Shown in pieces: positions 8,686-16,094 of a stretch of 64,000 nucleotides of DNA (the first letter of the stretch is position 1; each line of letters begins with the position of its first letter). Under the pieces are notes generated by a model that worked only from the letters and a program-made list of their open reading frames with translations, had not been told where the DNA came from and ran no database searches. Where the stretch lies: positions 990,001 through 1,054,000 of the forward strand of contig NZ_CP040818.1 in the NCBI RefSeq assembly GCF_005887635.2. The letters are read 5' to 3'. A program made the position numbers and the translations under genes. Origin of the DNA: Paroceanicella profunda (GTDB taxonomy: Bacteria; Pseudomonadota; Alphaproteobacteria; Rhodobacterales; Rhodobacteraceae).

Positions 8686-8714
8686 GCTTAACATGTTAAG
8701 GTTGCCCGGGTCAA
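8686..8714 (-). promoter_or_regulatory. Predicted promoter of the ThDP enzyme gene with an embedded operator
   Basis: Read on the minus strand: TTGACC (8714-8709), 17 nt, TTAAGC (8691-8686). The -35 overlaps the stop codon of the alcohol dehydrogenase, so the ThDP gene can be transcribed separately. Spacer length and operator offset are identical to the promoter at 5096-5124. Confidence 0.5.
8687..8700. promoter_or_regulatory. Palindromic operator CTTAACATGTTAAG upstream of the ThDP gene
   Basis: A perfect 14-bp palindrome, one base from its partner at 5110-5123. It covers the end of the spacer and the -10 element of the predicted promoter. These two are the only CTTAAC-N2-GTTAAG sites I found by eye in the window. 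Confidence 0.6.
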
Positions 8715-9841
8715 AGCGCCTTTTCATAGACCTCGAGGGCTGCCTCGGGGGTCATCTCGCGGGGGTTGTTCACCAGCAGGCGGGTCTGGGTCATCGCGTT
8801 CTCCACCATCATAGGCAGGTGGTTGTGGCTGATGCCGACCTCGCGCAGGGTGGTGGGCATGCCCAGCTCCTCGCGCAGCGCCACGAAGGCCTCCGGCAGG
8901 CCGGCGCCGCGGGTTCCGGGGAAGATGATCGGGGCGATCTCGTCATAGAGCGCCTCGGCCACGGGCATGTTGTAGTCGAGCACGAAGGGCAGCACGAGGG
9001 CGTTGGACAGCCCGTGCGGCACGTGGAAGAAGCCGCCCAGCGGGTAGGCGAGCGCGTGCACCGCAGCACAAGGCGCGTTGGCGAAGGCCATGCCGGCGAG
9101 CATGGAGCCCAGCAGCATGTTCGAGCGCGCCTCCACGTTGCCCGGCTCGAAACAGGCGGTGCGGATGTTGCCGGCGAGCAGGCGCAGCGCCTCGCGCGCC
9201 AGGCAGTCCGACACCGGGTTCTTCTTGAGCTTCGTGGTGTAGGCCTCGATGGCATGGACCATCGCGTCGATGCCGGTGGCGGCCGTCACGGCGCGGGGCA
9301 GGCCCATGGTGAGCTCGGCGTCCAGCACCGCCCAGTCGGGCAGGAGCTGGGGCGAGACCACGCCCTTCTTGTCGTTCTCGCCGATGGTGATGATCGAGAT
9401 CGGCGTCACCTCCGAGCCGGTGCCGGCGGTGGTGGGCGCGAGGATCAGCGGAAGGCGGTCGCCGGTCACCAGCCCCACGCCGTACATCTCCGACAGCGGC
9501 TGCTCGGCGCGGGTGAGCACGGCGACGAGCTTCGCGGTGTCCATCGAGGAGCCGCCGCCCACCGAGACCACCCCGTCCACGCCCTGGCGCTTCGCCTCCT
9601 CCACGGCGGCGAGGAGGATGCTCTCCGGCGGGTCGGGCTGGACCTCGGCGCAGAGCCAGACCTCGATGCCCGCCGCCTTCAGACCGTCCAGCGCCGGGGT
9701 GGCGAGGCCGAGGTCCAGCACCGTGCGGTCCGTGATGAAGGCCACCTTGCGGCAGCCGAGCCCGGCGGCAAGCGCGCCGATCCGCGCGCTGCTGCCCGGC
9801 TCGCACAGCACCGACCGCGTGGTCTGAAAGACAAAGGACAT
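8711..9841 (-). CDS. Iron-containing (group III) alcohol dehydrogenase
   Basis: A 376-residue Fe-ADH that interconverts an alcohol and an aldehyde or ketone with NAD(P). The N-terminal dinucleotide-binding half has GGGSSMDTAK. The C-terminal metal half has an APTTAGTGSEVTP segment and the ligand set: Asp and His in GIDAMVHAIEAY, then the histidines of HALAYPLGGFFHVPHG. The ATG at 9841 is preceded by GGGAGGGA. It lies immediately upstream of the ThDP gene, whose promoter overlaps its stop codon. The pair may process an aldehyde made by a 2-oxo-acid decarboxylase, but the substrate is not readable from the sequence. Confidence 0.88.
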   Translation of the reverse strand: MSFVFQTTRSVLCEPGSSARIGALAAGLGCRKVAFITDRTVLDLGLATPALDGLKAAGIEVWLCAEVQPDPPESILLAAVEEAKRQGVDGVVSVGGGSSMDTAKLVAVLTRAEQPLSEMYGVGLVTGDRLPLILAPTTAGTGSEVTPISIITIGENDKKGVVSPQLLPDWAVLDAELTMGLPRAVTAATGIDAMVHAIEAYTTKLKKNPVSDCLAREALRLLAGNIRTACFEPGNVEARSNMLLGSMLAGMAFANAPCAAVHALAYPLGGFFHVPHGLSNALVLPFVLDYNMPVAEALYDEIAPIIFPGTRGAGLPEAFVALREELGMPTTLREVGISHNHLPMMVENAMTQTRLLVNNPREMTPEAALEVYEKAL

Positions 9842-9932
9842 CGCATTCCCTCCCGTTGTGACATGCGCGGGAGAGTCCGGCGTGGCGCGGAAAAGATCAA
9901 TCCCGGTTTTCGCGCCGCTGCGGCCGGGTCGG

Positions 9933-12746
9933 TCAGCCGATGCGGCGCAGCGCGGTCTCGCGCTCGGCAAGCCAGGCATGCGCCGCCTCGGCCGACATGG
10001 GCCGGGCAATGCCGTAGCCCTGCACCACCCGGCAGCCCAGTTCGCGCAGGCGGACGAGATCCGCCGCGGTCTCCGCGCCCTCGGCGATCACCGCGATGTC
10101 GAGCTCGCGCGCCAGAGACAGGATCGCGCGGACGATGGCGGTCATCCGCGCGTCATGGGCGAGCGGCGCGACGAGGGAGCGGTCAAGCTTCACGCTGTGG
10201 ATGCGCAGGCGCGAGAGATTCGCCAGCGCGGCGTGGCCGGTGCCGAAATCGTCCAGCTCCACCACGAAGCCGGCATCGTGCAGCCGGGCGATGTTGCGCG
10301 CGGCCGGGTCGTCCTCATCGGTGATGAGCATGGTTTCCAGAACCTCCACGGCCAGGTCGGGCGGGGCGAGATCGCGGCGGTCCAGCTCCCATTTCAGGTG
10401 GGTCACGAAATCCGGGCGGCGCAGGTGCTGCACGGAGGCGTTGATCGAGAGGCGCGGCACCGCCAGCCCTTCGCGCCGCCAGTCGCGCAGGCTGTCGAGC
10501 GCGCGGGCCAGGATCATCCGTTCGATCTCGACCAGCAGCCCGCCCCGCTCGGCAAAATCCAGGAACGCCGACGGTTCGTGCACGGTCTGAGCGTCGATCC
10601 GCCAGCGGGCGAGGCATTCGAAGCCGACCAGCGCACCCTCCTCCAGGGTCACCTGGGGCTGGAAGAACGGCTCGAAGGCGCGTTGCTCCACCGCGGCGAC
10701 CAGCCCGGCGCCGATGCGAATGCGACTGGCGTTGCGCTGCTCCAGCCCGGGCGAGAAGATCGCCACCGCCTTGCGCAGGCTCCGGGCTTCCTGCAGGGCC
10801 AGGGCGGCGTCCTTCACCAGGGCGCTCGCCATGACGGTGCCGGTGCCGTCCACCACGCGGATGCCGGCGCTGGCGCAAAGCCGGCAGATGCCGCCGGAGG
10901 TGGGGATGCTGCGCTGGAGAACCTCGATGGCGCGCAGGCCCAGCGCGGTCGTCGCGTCCTCCGGGTTCACGGTGTCGGGAAGCACCAGGGCGAGTTCGTC
11001 TCCGCCGCTGCGCCCGACGAGGCAGCTGGCGCCGAACTCCGCGGACAGGGCCTCTCCGGCCCGACGCAGGATGTTGTGCGACGAGACGTGGCCGAACGTG
11101 TCGATCACCTGGCGGAAATCGTCCAGCCCGAGCAGGATGAGGGTGAAGCCGCTGCCGGTCTCCCCGCAATCCACCATGAATTCGGTCACCCGGCGCCAGT
11201 TGGGCAGGCCGCTCTGCAGGTCGTGCCGGGCCTGGCGCGCCATCTGCCGGTTGGCGTCGTGCAGCGCCCGTTCGCGCATCTTCTCGCGCGTGATGTCACG
11301 GCAGATGGTGACGACGCAGGCGCCGTCATCTTCGTCCTCGTGGAGCAGGTCGGTGCGCGACAGCCACAGGGTTTCGGCTCGGGCCTGGGCCTCGAAGATC
11401 ACCCGCCCCTCGCGCGACAGGGTCTCCTGCCGGCGGGCCCGGCCTTCCGAGCAGGGCTCGGTGAGGTCCAGCAACTGGTCCGGATCGCGGCCCAGCGCCC
11501 TGTCCAGGCTGTGGCCCGCGCAGTCGAGAAACGCCTGATTGGCCCAGATGATTCCCCCTTCGGGGCGCCACATGCACACGAGGTCCGCCGTGTTTGCTGC
11601 GAAGCGGGTCAGCCGCAGCTCCACCGCGCGGCTGTGGGCCAGGCGGCGCGCCGCCGTCAGCTCGGCGGTAATGTCGCGCACGGTTTCGATCAGCAGTTCC
11701 AGGCGGCCATGGGAATCGCGCACCGGCGTGCTGTTGACCGCGCACCATGTGACACCGCCATCGCGCTTGCGGATGCGCACCGTCGCGGTGACCGGCCCGC
11801 TCCGGTCGGTCCGGAGAAGCCCGGAGGCGCCCTCGTCCGACATGTCTCCCGGCGGCGCGAGCAGCTGATCCGGCGTCCGGCCTTCCATCTCGTCGAAGGA
11901 GAAGCCGCTGAGCGTCTCGAACGCCTGGTTCGCCCACACCGTGCGGCGGCGCGGGTCCAGGATCAGGATGCCGTCCCCGGCGTAGCGCACCGCGAGTTCC
12001 AGCCGCCGCAGGCGCACCATGCTGCGGAACTGCGCCACGGTGAGGCAGCAGATCAGCAGGCCGAACAGCAGCGCCTCGCCATATTGCAGGCGGGACATTT
12101 CCGCCCGGCTGTACCCCCCCTCCCACACCGCCGTGAAGGTGATCCGCGTGCCGGACACGCTCAGGAAGTGGACGACGAGCACCGCCAGGCTGAAGGCGAG
12201 AGCGGCATGCAGCAGGTCTCCCGCCCGGTCGCGCAACGCGAGATTCGTCGCGATGCCGCAACCGACGCAGCAGATGACGAGGGCCAGGCCGGATGTCAGC
12301 CAGTCGAACTGCACGAGGCAGCCGGAGAAGCCGGAAAAGCCGATGTGATGCAGGCTCCAAACCGCGCCGCCCGCGGCCAGCCCGCCGCCGATCACCCGCA
12401 ATCGCTCCGGCAGGCGCGCCGCCAGCACCAGGGCGAGCGCGAGCCCCCCGACCGAGGCCGCCGCCGACCCCACCGCGTATTCGGGCCGGAAGAACAGTGG
12501 CAGGTCCGGGCGGTAGCCGATCATCGCGGTGAAATGCGTGCCCCAGACGCCGAGACCGGCGCAGATCACCGCCCCGACCAGCCAGAGCCGCTGCGACGCG
12601 CCGCCACCGCCGCGCACGCCCTGCGCGATGCAGAAGAACGTCGTGAAGGTCGTCACGCCCAGGGCCACCAGCGCCAGAACCACATAGGCCGGGTCATGTA
12701 TGCGGGTGAGGAAGGTCAGGAGCGGGGTCATGTGCGGCGCGGTCAC
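9933..12746 (-). CDS. Membrane MHYT-PAS-PAS-GGDEF-EAL cyclic-di-GMP enzyme
   Basis: A 937-residue protein. The N-terminal 220 residues form a seven-helix MHYT-type sensor, with repeats at THFTAM (70-75), SLHHIGF (131-137) and VVHFLSV (191-197); this domain is proposed to bind a metal or sense a diatomic gas. Two PAS domains (about 250-360 and 375-490), a GGDEF domain and an EAL domain follow. The cyclase signature is RSGGDEL, with Leu for Phe. The phosphodiesterase signature is ECL instead of EAL. The other EAL residues look intact: LSINAS, EVLET, DDFGTG, KLDRS, AEGAET and QGY. Phosphodiesterase activity is therefore likely and cyclase activity uncertain. An alternative start is Met6. Confidence 0.9.
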   Translation of the reverse strand: MTAPHMTPLLTFLTRIHDPAYVVLALVALGVTTFTTFFCIAQGVRGGGGASQRLWLVGAVICAGLGVWGTHFTAMIGYRPDLPLFFRPEYAVGSAAASVGGLALALVLAARLPERLRVIGGGLAAGGAVWSLHHIGFSGFSGCLVQFDWLTSGLALVICCVGCGIATNLALRDRAGDLLHAALAFSLAVLVVHFLSVSGTRITFTAVWEGGYSRAEMSRLQYGEALLFGLLICCLTVAQFRSMVRLRRLELAVRYAGDGILILDPRRRTVWANQAFETLSGFSFDEMEGRTPDQLLAPPGDMSDEGASGLLRTDRSGPVTATVRIRKRDGGVTWCAVNSTPVRDSHGRLELLIETVRDITAELTAARRLAHSRAVELRLTRFAANTADLVCMWRPEGGIIWANQAFLDCAGHSLDRALGRDPDQLLDLTEPCSEGRARRQETLSREGRVIFEAQARAETLWLSRTDLLHEDEDDGACVVTICRDITREKMRERALHDANRQMARQARHDLQSGLPNWRRVTEFMVDCGETGSGFTLILLGLDDFRQVIDTFGHVSSHNILRRAGEALSAEFGASCLVGRSGGDELALVLPDTVNPEDATTALGLRAIEVLQRSIPTSGGICRLCASAGIRVVDGTGTVMASALVKDAALALQEARSLRKAVAIFSPGLEQRNASRIRIGAGLVAAVEQRAFEPFFQPQVTLEEGALVGFECLARWRIDAQTVHEPSAFLDFAERGGLLVEIERMILARALDSLRDWRREGLAVPRLSINASVQHLRRPDFVTHLKWELDRRDLAPPDLAVEVLETMLITDEDDPAARNIARLHDAGFVVELDDFGTGHAALANLSRLRIHSVKLDRSLVAPLAHDARMTAIVRAILSLARELDIAVIAEGAETAADLVRLRELGCRVVQGYGIARPMSAEAAHAWLAERETALRRIG

Positions 12747-12908
12747 TCATGTGGTCAGAGAGGCGTGGAGCCTAACGCGCCGAGCCTAATGAACTCTTCA
12801 CCCCGACCGGGCCTTGCGGCGCGATGCGGCGGCGATATGCTGCCCTCGGTCCGGGCTGATGCGCACCGGAGCGTGCGGGGTGCAGCGGCAGTCCGGAGGA
12901 GGCGGGAT

Positions 12909-13769
12909 ATGGACGAGGCACCACGTTTTCTGACCACCGCCGAGGTGGCCACCCTGCTGCGGGTGCGCGAGCGCAAGGTCTATGACCTGGCCGCTGCCGG
13001 CGGCATCCCCTGCCGGCGGCTGACCGGCAAGCTGCTGTTCCCGCGTGAGGAGATCGAGCTCTGGCTGGAGGGCACGGCGCCGGGCCCGCTGCCCGAGATC
13101 GTGGCCGGCAGCCATGATCCGCTGCTCGAATGGGCCCTGCGCGAATCGGCCTGCGGCCTTGCCACCGCCTTCGACGGCAGTCTCGACGGGCTGGAGCGGC
13201 TCGCGGCCCGGGAGGCGGCGCTGGCCGGCTGCCATGTCTTCGAGCCGGAGACGGGAGACTGGAACCTCGGCCATGTGGCCGCGCGGCTGGGGCAGGCGCC
13301 GGTGGTGGTGGCCGAATGGGCGCGGCGCCAGCAGGGGGTGTTGCTCGCCCCCGGGCTGGGCGCGCAGGTCCGCAGCCTGGCCGATCTCGCCGGGCGCCGG
13401 GTGGTGCGGCGCCAGCCCAGTTCCGGCGCCGGGATGCTGCTCGACCACCTGATCGCGGAGGCGGGCGGCGGCGCGCCCGCGTTCACGCCCGACCTTGCCC
13501 GCACGGAGACCGAGGCCGCCACCGCCGTGCTGTCCGGCGCCGCCGAGGCGGCACCGGGGCTCGGCGCGCTGGCCGCCCAGTTCCGGCTGGACTTCCTGCC
13601 CACGGCCGTGGAGCGTTTCGATCTGGTGGTGGACCGGCGCTGCTGGTTCGAGCCGCCCTTCCAGCGGCTGCTGGCCTTCTGCCGCAGCCCCGGTTTCGCC
13701 GCCCGGGCGGAGAGTTTCGGGGGCTATGACGTCTCCGGCCTCGGCACGATCCGGCACAACGGCCCCTGA
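12909..13769 (+). CDS. Helix-turn-helix regulator fused to a periplasmic-binding-protein-like domain (molybdate/tungstate type)
   Basis: A 286-residue protein. An excisionase-like (MerR-type) helix-turn-helix lies at about residues 6-60 (FLTTAEVATLLRVRERKVYD), fused to a type II periplasmic-binding-like domain from about 70 to the end. This is the COG1910 layout known from molybdate/tungstate-responsive regulators. GGAGGAGG precedes the ATG at 12909. The longer frame upstream is a shadow of the GGDEF-EAL gene. It converges on the ABC transporter genes, with only 3 bp between stops, which supports a role in sensing that transporter's oxyanion. The ligand is inferred from context. Confidence 0.75.
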   Translation: MDEAPRFLTTAEVATLLRVRERKVYDLAAAGGIPCRRLTGKLLFPREEIELWLEGTAPGPLPEIVAGSHDPLLEWALRESACGLATAFDGSLDGLERLAAREAALAGCHVFEPETGDWNLGHVAARLGQAPVVVAEWARRQQGVLLAPGLGAQVRSLADLAGRRVVRRQPSSGAGMLLDHLIAEAGGGAPAFTPDLARTETEAATAVLSGAAEAAPGLGALAAQFRLDFLPTAVERFDLVVDRRCWFEPPFQRLLAFCRSPGFAARAESFGGYDVSGLGTIRHNGP

Positions 13770-13772
13770 GGG

Positions 13773-14504
13773 TCAGAGCAACAGGCGGCCGTCGAGATAG
13801 GCCCGTGCCTCGGCGGAGGCCGGCGCGGCGAAGAAGTCCTCCGCGGCCTGCTCGGCGGTGATCCGCCCGCGGTGCAGGAAGGCCACCCTGTCCGCCAGCC
13901 GCCGGGCCTGCCCGGGGTCATGCGTCACGAGGACCACGGAGGTCCCCGCCTCCGCTGCCTGGCGGATCAGCGTCTCGATGGCGGCCGTCGCTTCCGGGTC
14001 CAGGCTGGCGGTGGGTTCGTCGAGCAGCAGCAGCCGCGGCTCGGCGCCCAGGGCGCGCACCAGCGCGAGGCGTTGCTGCTCGCCGCCCGAGAGCCACCGT
14101 GCCGGCCGCTCGGCCAGCGCCTCCAGCCGCCCCAGCCGCAGCAGCGCGTCACAGCGCGCCGCCCGCTCCCGCCGCGGCACGCCGTAGGTGGCGAGCGCAT
14201 GGGTGAGCGTGCCGCGCACCGAGCGGCGCAGCATCACCGGCCGCTGGAACACCAGCGCCACTTTCGGCCGCGGCGGCAGCGGGGCGCCGTCCCAGTCCGC
14301 CTGCCCCGCCTGCGGGCGCACCAGCCCGGCCAGCAGCCGCAGGGTGAGGCTCTTGCCGGCGCCATTCGGCCCCATCAGCGCCAGCACGCCGCGCGCCGGC
14401 ACCGAGAGCGTGAGCCCGTCGATCAGTGTCTCCCCGCCGCGCAGCACCCTTGCGCCGGAGAGCCGCGCCACGGGCGCGAGATCGGCCAGCCGCCGCTCAG
14501 ACAT
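13773..14504 (-). CDS. ABC transporter ATP-binding protein (tungstate/molybdate type, TupC-like)
   Basis: A 243-residue ABC ATPase with Walker A GPNGAGKS, Q-loop FQRP, signature LSGGEQQRL, Walker B LLLLDEPTASLDP and the switch histidine in VTHDP. Its start overlaps the end of the permease gene by 8 bp, so translation is coupled. With the TupB-like permease it should form a small oxyanion importer. No TOBE-like C-terminal extension is seen, as expected for TupC rather than ModC. Specificity is inferred from the permease and from the adjacent regulator. Confidence 0.85.
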   Translation of the reverse strand: MSERRLADLAPVARLSGARVLRGGETLIDGLTLSVPARGVLALMGPNGAGKSLTLRLLAGLVRPQAGQADWDGAPLPPRPKVALVFQRPVMLRRSVRGTLTHALATYGVPRRERAARCDALLRLGRLEALAERPARWLSGGEQQRLALVRALGAEPRLLLLDEPTASLDPEATAAIETLIRQAAEAGTSVVLVTHDPGQARRLADRVAFLHRGRITAEQAAEDFFAAPASAEARAYLDGRLLL

Positions 14505-15195
14505 GCTCCAGCCTCCCGCGCAGCCCCATCACCGTGGCGTTCAGCCCGACGGACAGCAGCACCAGCACGATGCCCAGCCCCAGCGCCAGCGCCAGCTCGC
14601 CCTTCGAGGTTTCCAGCGCGATGGCGGTGGTCATCACCCGGGTCACGTGGTTGATGTTGCCGCCCACGATCATCACCGCCCCCACCTCGGCCAGCGCCCG
14701 GCCCAGCCCGGCCAGCAGCGCGGTGAGCAGCGAATGCCGCGCGTCCCAGAGCAGCGTGGTCACGGTGCGCGCCCGGCCCGCCCCCATCATGCGCAACAGC
14801 TCGTCGTATTCGCGGTTGAGGTCCTCGACCACCTGCCGGGTCATCGCCGCCACGATGGGCGTCACCAGCACGGCCTGCGCCACGATCATCGCCGCGGGGC
14901 TGTAGAGCAGCCCCAGCACGCCCAGCGGCCCGGCGGCGGAGAACAGCAGGTAGAGCACCAGCCCCACCACCACCGGCGGCAGGCCCATCAGCGCCGTCAC
15001 CAGGATCATCAGCGCCCCGCGCCCGGGAAACCGCGCCACGGCGAGGAAGGCGCCCAGCGGGAACCCGATCGCGCAGGCCGCGGCCACCGCGCAGAGCGAC
15101 ACCTGCAGCGACAGGGCCACGATCTCCACCAGCGCCGGCTCCGCCGTGACGATGAGCCGGAACGCCTCGACAAAGGCCGCGCCGAAATCCTGCAT
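14497..15195 (-). CDS. ABC transporter permease (TupB-like)
   Basis: A 232-residue inner-membrane permease with five to six hydrophobic segments. The cytoplasmic EAA-type loop is in LLRMMGAGRARTVTTLLWDAR, followed by GLGRALAEVGAVMIVGGN, which is characteristic of TupB/WtpB-type tungstate permeases. It is followed by an overlapping ATPase gene. The expected substrate-binding protein gene is not next to it: the upstream 276 bp hold no gene, and a DUF3291 gene comes next. Confidence 0.8.
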   Translation of the reverse strand: MQDFGAAFVEAFRLIVTAEPALVEIVALSLQVSLCAVAAACAIGFPLGAFLAVARFPGRGALMILVTALMGLPPVVVGLVLYLLFSAAGPLGVLGLLYSPAAMIVAQAVLVTPIVAAMTRQVVEDLNREYDELLRMMGAGRARTVTTLLWDARHSLLTALLAGLGRALAEVGAVMIVGGNINHVTRVMTTAIALETSKGELALALGLGIVLVLLSVGLNATVMGLRGRLEHV

Positions 15196-15382
15196 GCGTC
15201 AGACACTGCCTCCCGTCCGGACCACCCCGCCGGGGCTTCCTGCCCGCGGCGCGCTTCGCCCGGCACAGGCCCGGGCGTGTCGCGCCATCTATGCCATTTG
15301 CAGGTGTGTCGTGTCGAATCCTCCCTCACCGGGGGAAAATTCGCCGGACTCCGGCGCGCGGACCTCTCCGCGCCGGGGCGTC

Positions 15383-15450
15383 GCGGCCCGCAGGGCGCGA
15401 CCACGCCCGCCAAGCTGCGGGGGCGCCAGCCCCCTCGGCGCGGCGGGCGT
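15383..15450 (-). repeat. Dispersed intergenic repeat, copy 2
   Basis: A 68-bp element, inverted relative to copy 1 at 2375-2443 and about 88% identical with one or two indels by hand alignment. It lies in the gene-free 276 bp (15196-15471) between the ABC permease start and the DUF3291 gene. It keeps the nested dyad of the first copy. I see no gene in the rest of this spacer. Confidence 0.6.
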
Positions 15451-15471
15451 CTCCCGCGCCGGGGTCGGAGG

Positions 15472-15924
15472 TCAGAGGTCGGCGCGGCTGCGCAGGTCCC
15501 CCAGATGGGCGAAGCGCTCCCAGCCGAAGGCGTGCATCCCGGGGCCGTCCCGGTCCATCCGGGCCTTGCGGTCCAGCGCCTCCTCCAGCGTCGGGCGCAC
15601 CCCCTCCTCGATCTCCCACAGCACCAGCCAGTTGTGGTCGAGCACCGGGAACCACTCGGCCCGGCGGCGGAAGAACTGCCGGTGCGCGGTGCGGAAGGCG
15701 AAATGCGCCAGCGCCTCCGGGCTCTCCCACAGCGACAGGGTCCAGGTCATCAGCGGGTCGCCGAGGATCACCTCGTCCGCCCCGTCCTCCTTGAACTGCC
15801 AGAGAAATCCCGGGCTGCGCGCCGCGAGCGCCTTCATCCGCCCGACATTGTTCATGAAATCCGCCATGCGCGGATCGTCGAGCGGATATTTCGCCAGCGC
15901 GATGTTGAACTGTGCCAGATGCAT
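15472..15924 (-). CDS. DUF3291 domain-containing protein
   Basis: A 150-residue soluble protein starting MHLAQFNIALAKYPLDDPRM and containing SPGFLWQFKEDGADE and LSLWESPEALAHFAF. This pattern is that of the DUF3291 family, a dimeric alpha-beta-barrel-like fold related to antibiotic-biosynthesis monooxygenases. No enzyme activity is established for the family and none can be assigned here. It stands alone, leftward, 170 bp from priA. I chose the ATG at 15924; the longer frame reads through another region in low complexity. Confidence 0.75.
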   Translation of the reverse strand: MHLAQFNIALAKYPLDDPRMADFMNNVGRMKALAARSPGFLWQFKEDGADEVILGDPLMTWTLSLWESPEALAHFAFRTAHRQFFRRRAEWFPVLDHNWLVLWEIEEGVRPTLEEALDRKARMDRDGPGMHAFGWERFAHLGDLRSRADL

Positions 15925-16094
15925 GCCCTTCCCCGTTGCCCCCTTCGCCGGTGGACCTGACGCGCGGGGCGCATGGCCCCGCACCCCCGCGATCCTGCGC
16001 CGGGTCGCGCCGGTCTGGCAATGCTCTCTTCGCCGCCGCCTGCCCGATAATCCGGCAGCCGGGCGGCGGCGCCCGGGAAGCGGTAACGGGGCGC

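Noticed and set aside
7211..10324. 1,037-codon plus-strand frame over the ThDP enzyme and Fe-ADH
   Set aside because: Shadow of two well-supported minus-strand genes.
9858..12908. Upstream part of the long frame that ends with the HTH regulator
   Set aside because: Antisense to the MHYT-GGDEF-EAL gene. The real regulator starts at ATG 12909, with a strong ribosome site and its helix-turn-helix.
12909..13769. Excisionase-like helix-turn-helix as a phage or plasmid marker
   Set aside because: The helix-turn-helix is fused to a binding-protein-like domain and faces an ABC transporter, which fits a metabolic regulator.
15300..15330. GTGTCGAATCCTC, resembling a tRNA T-loop
   Set aside because: No acceptor stem, anticodon arm or D arm can be drawn around it.
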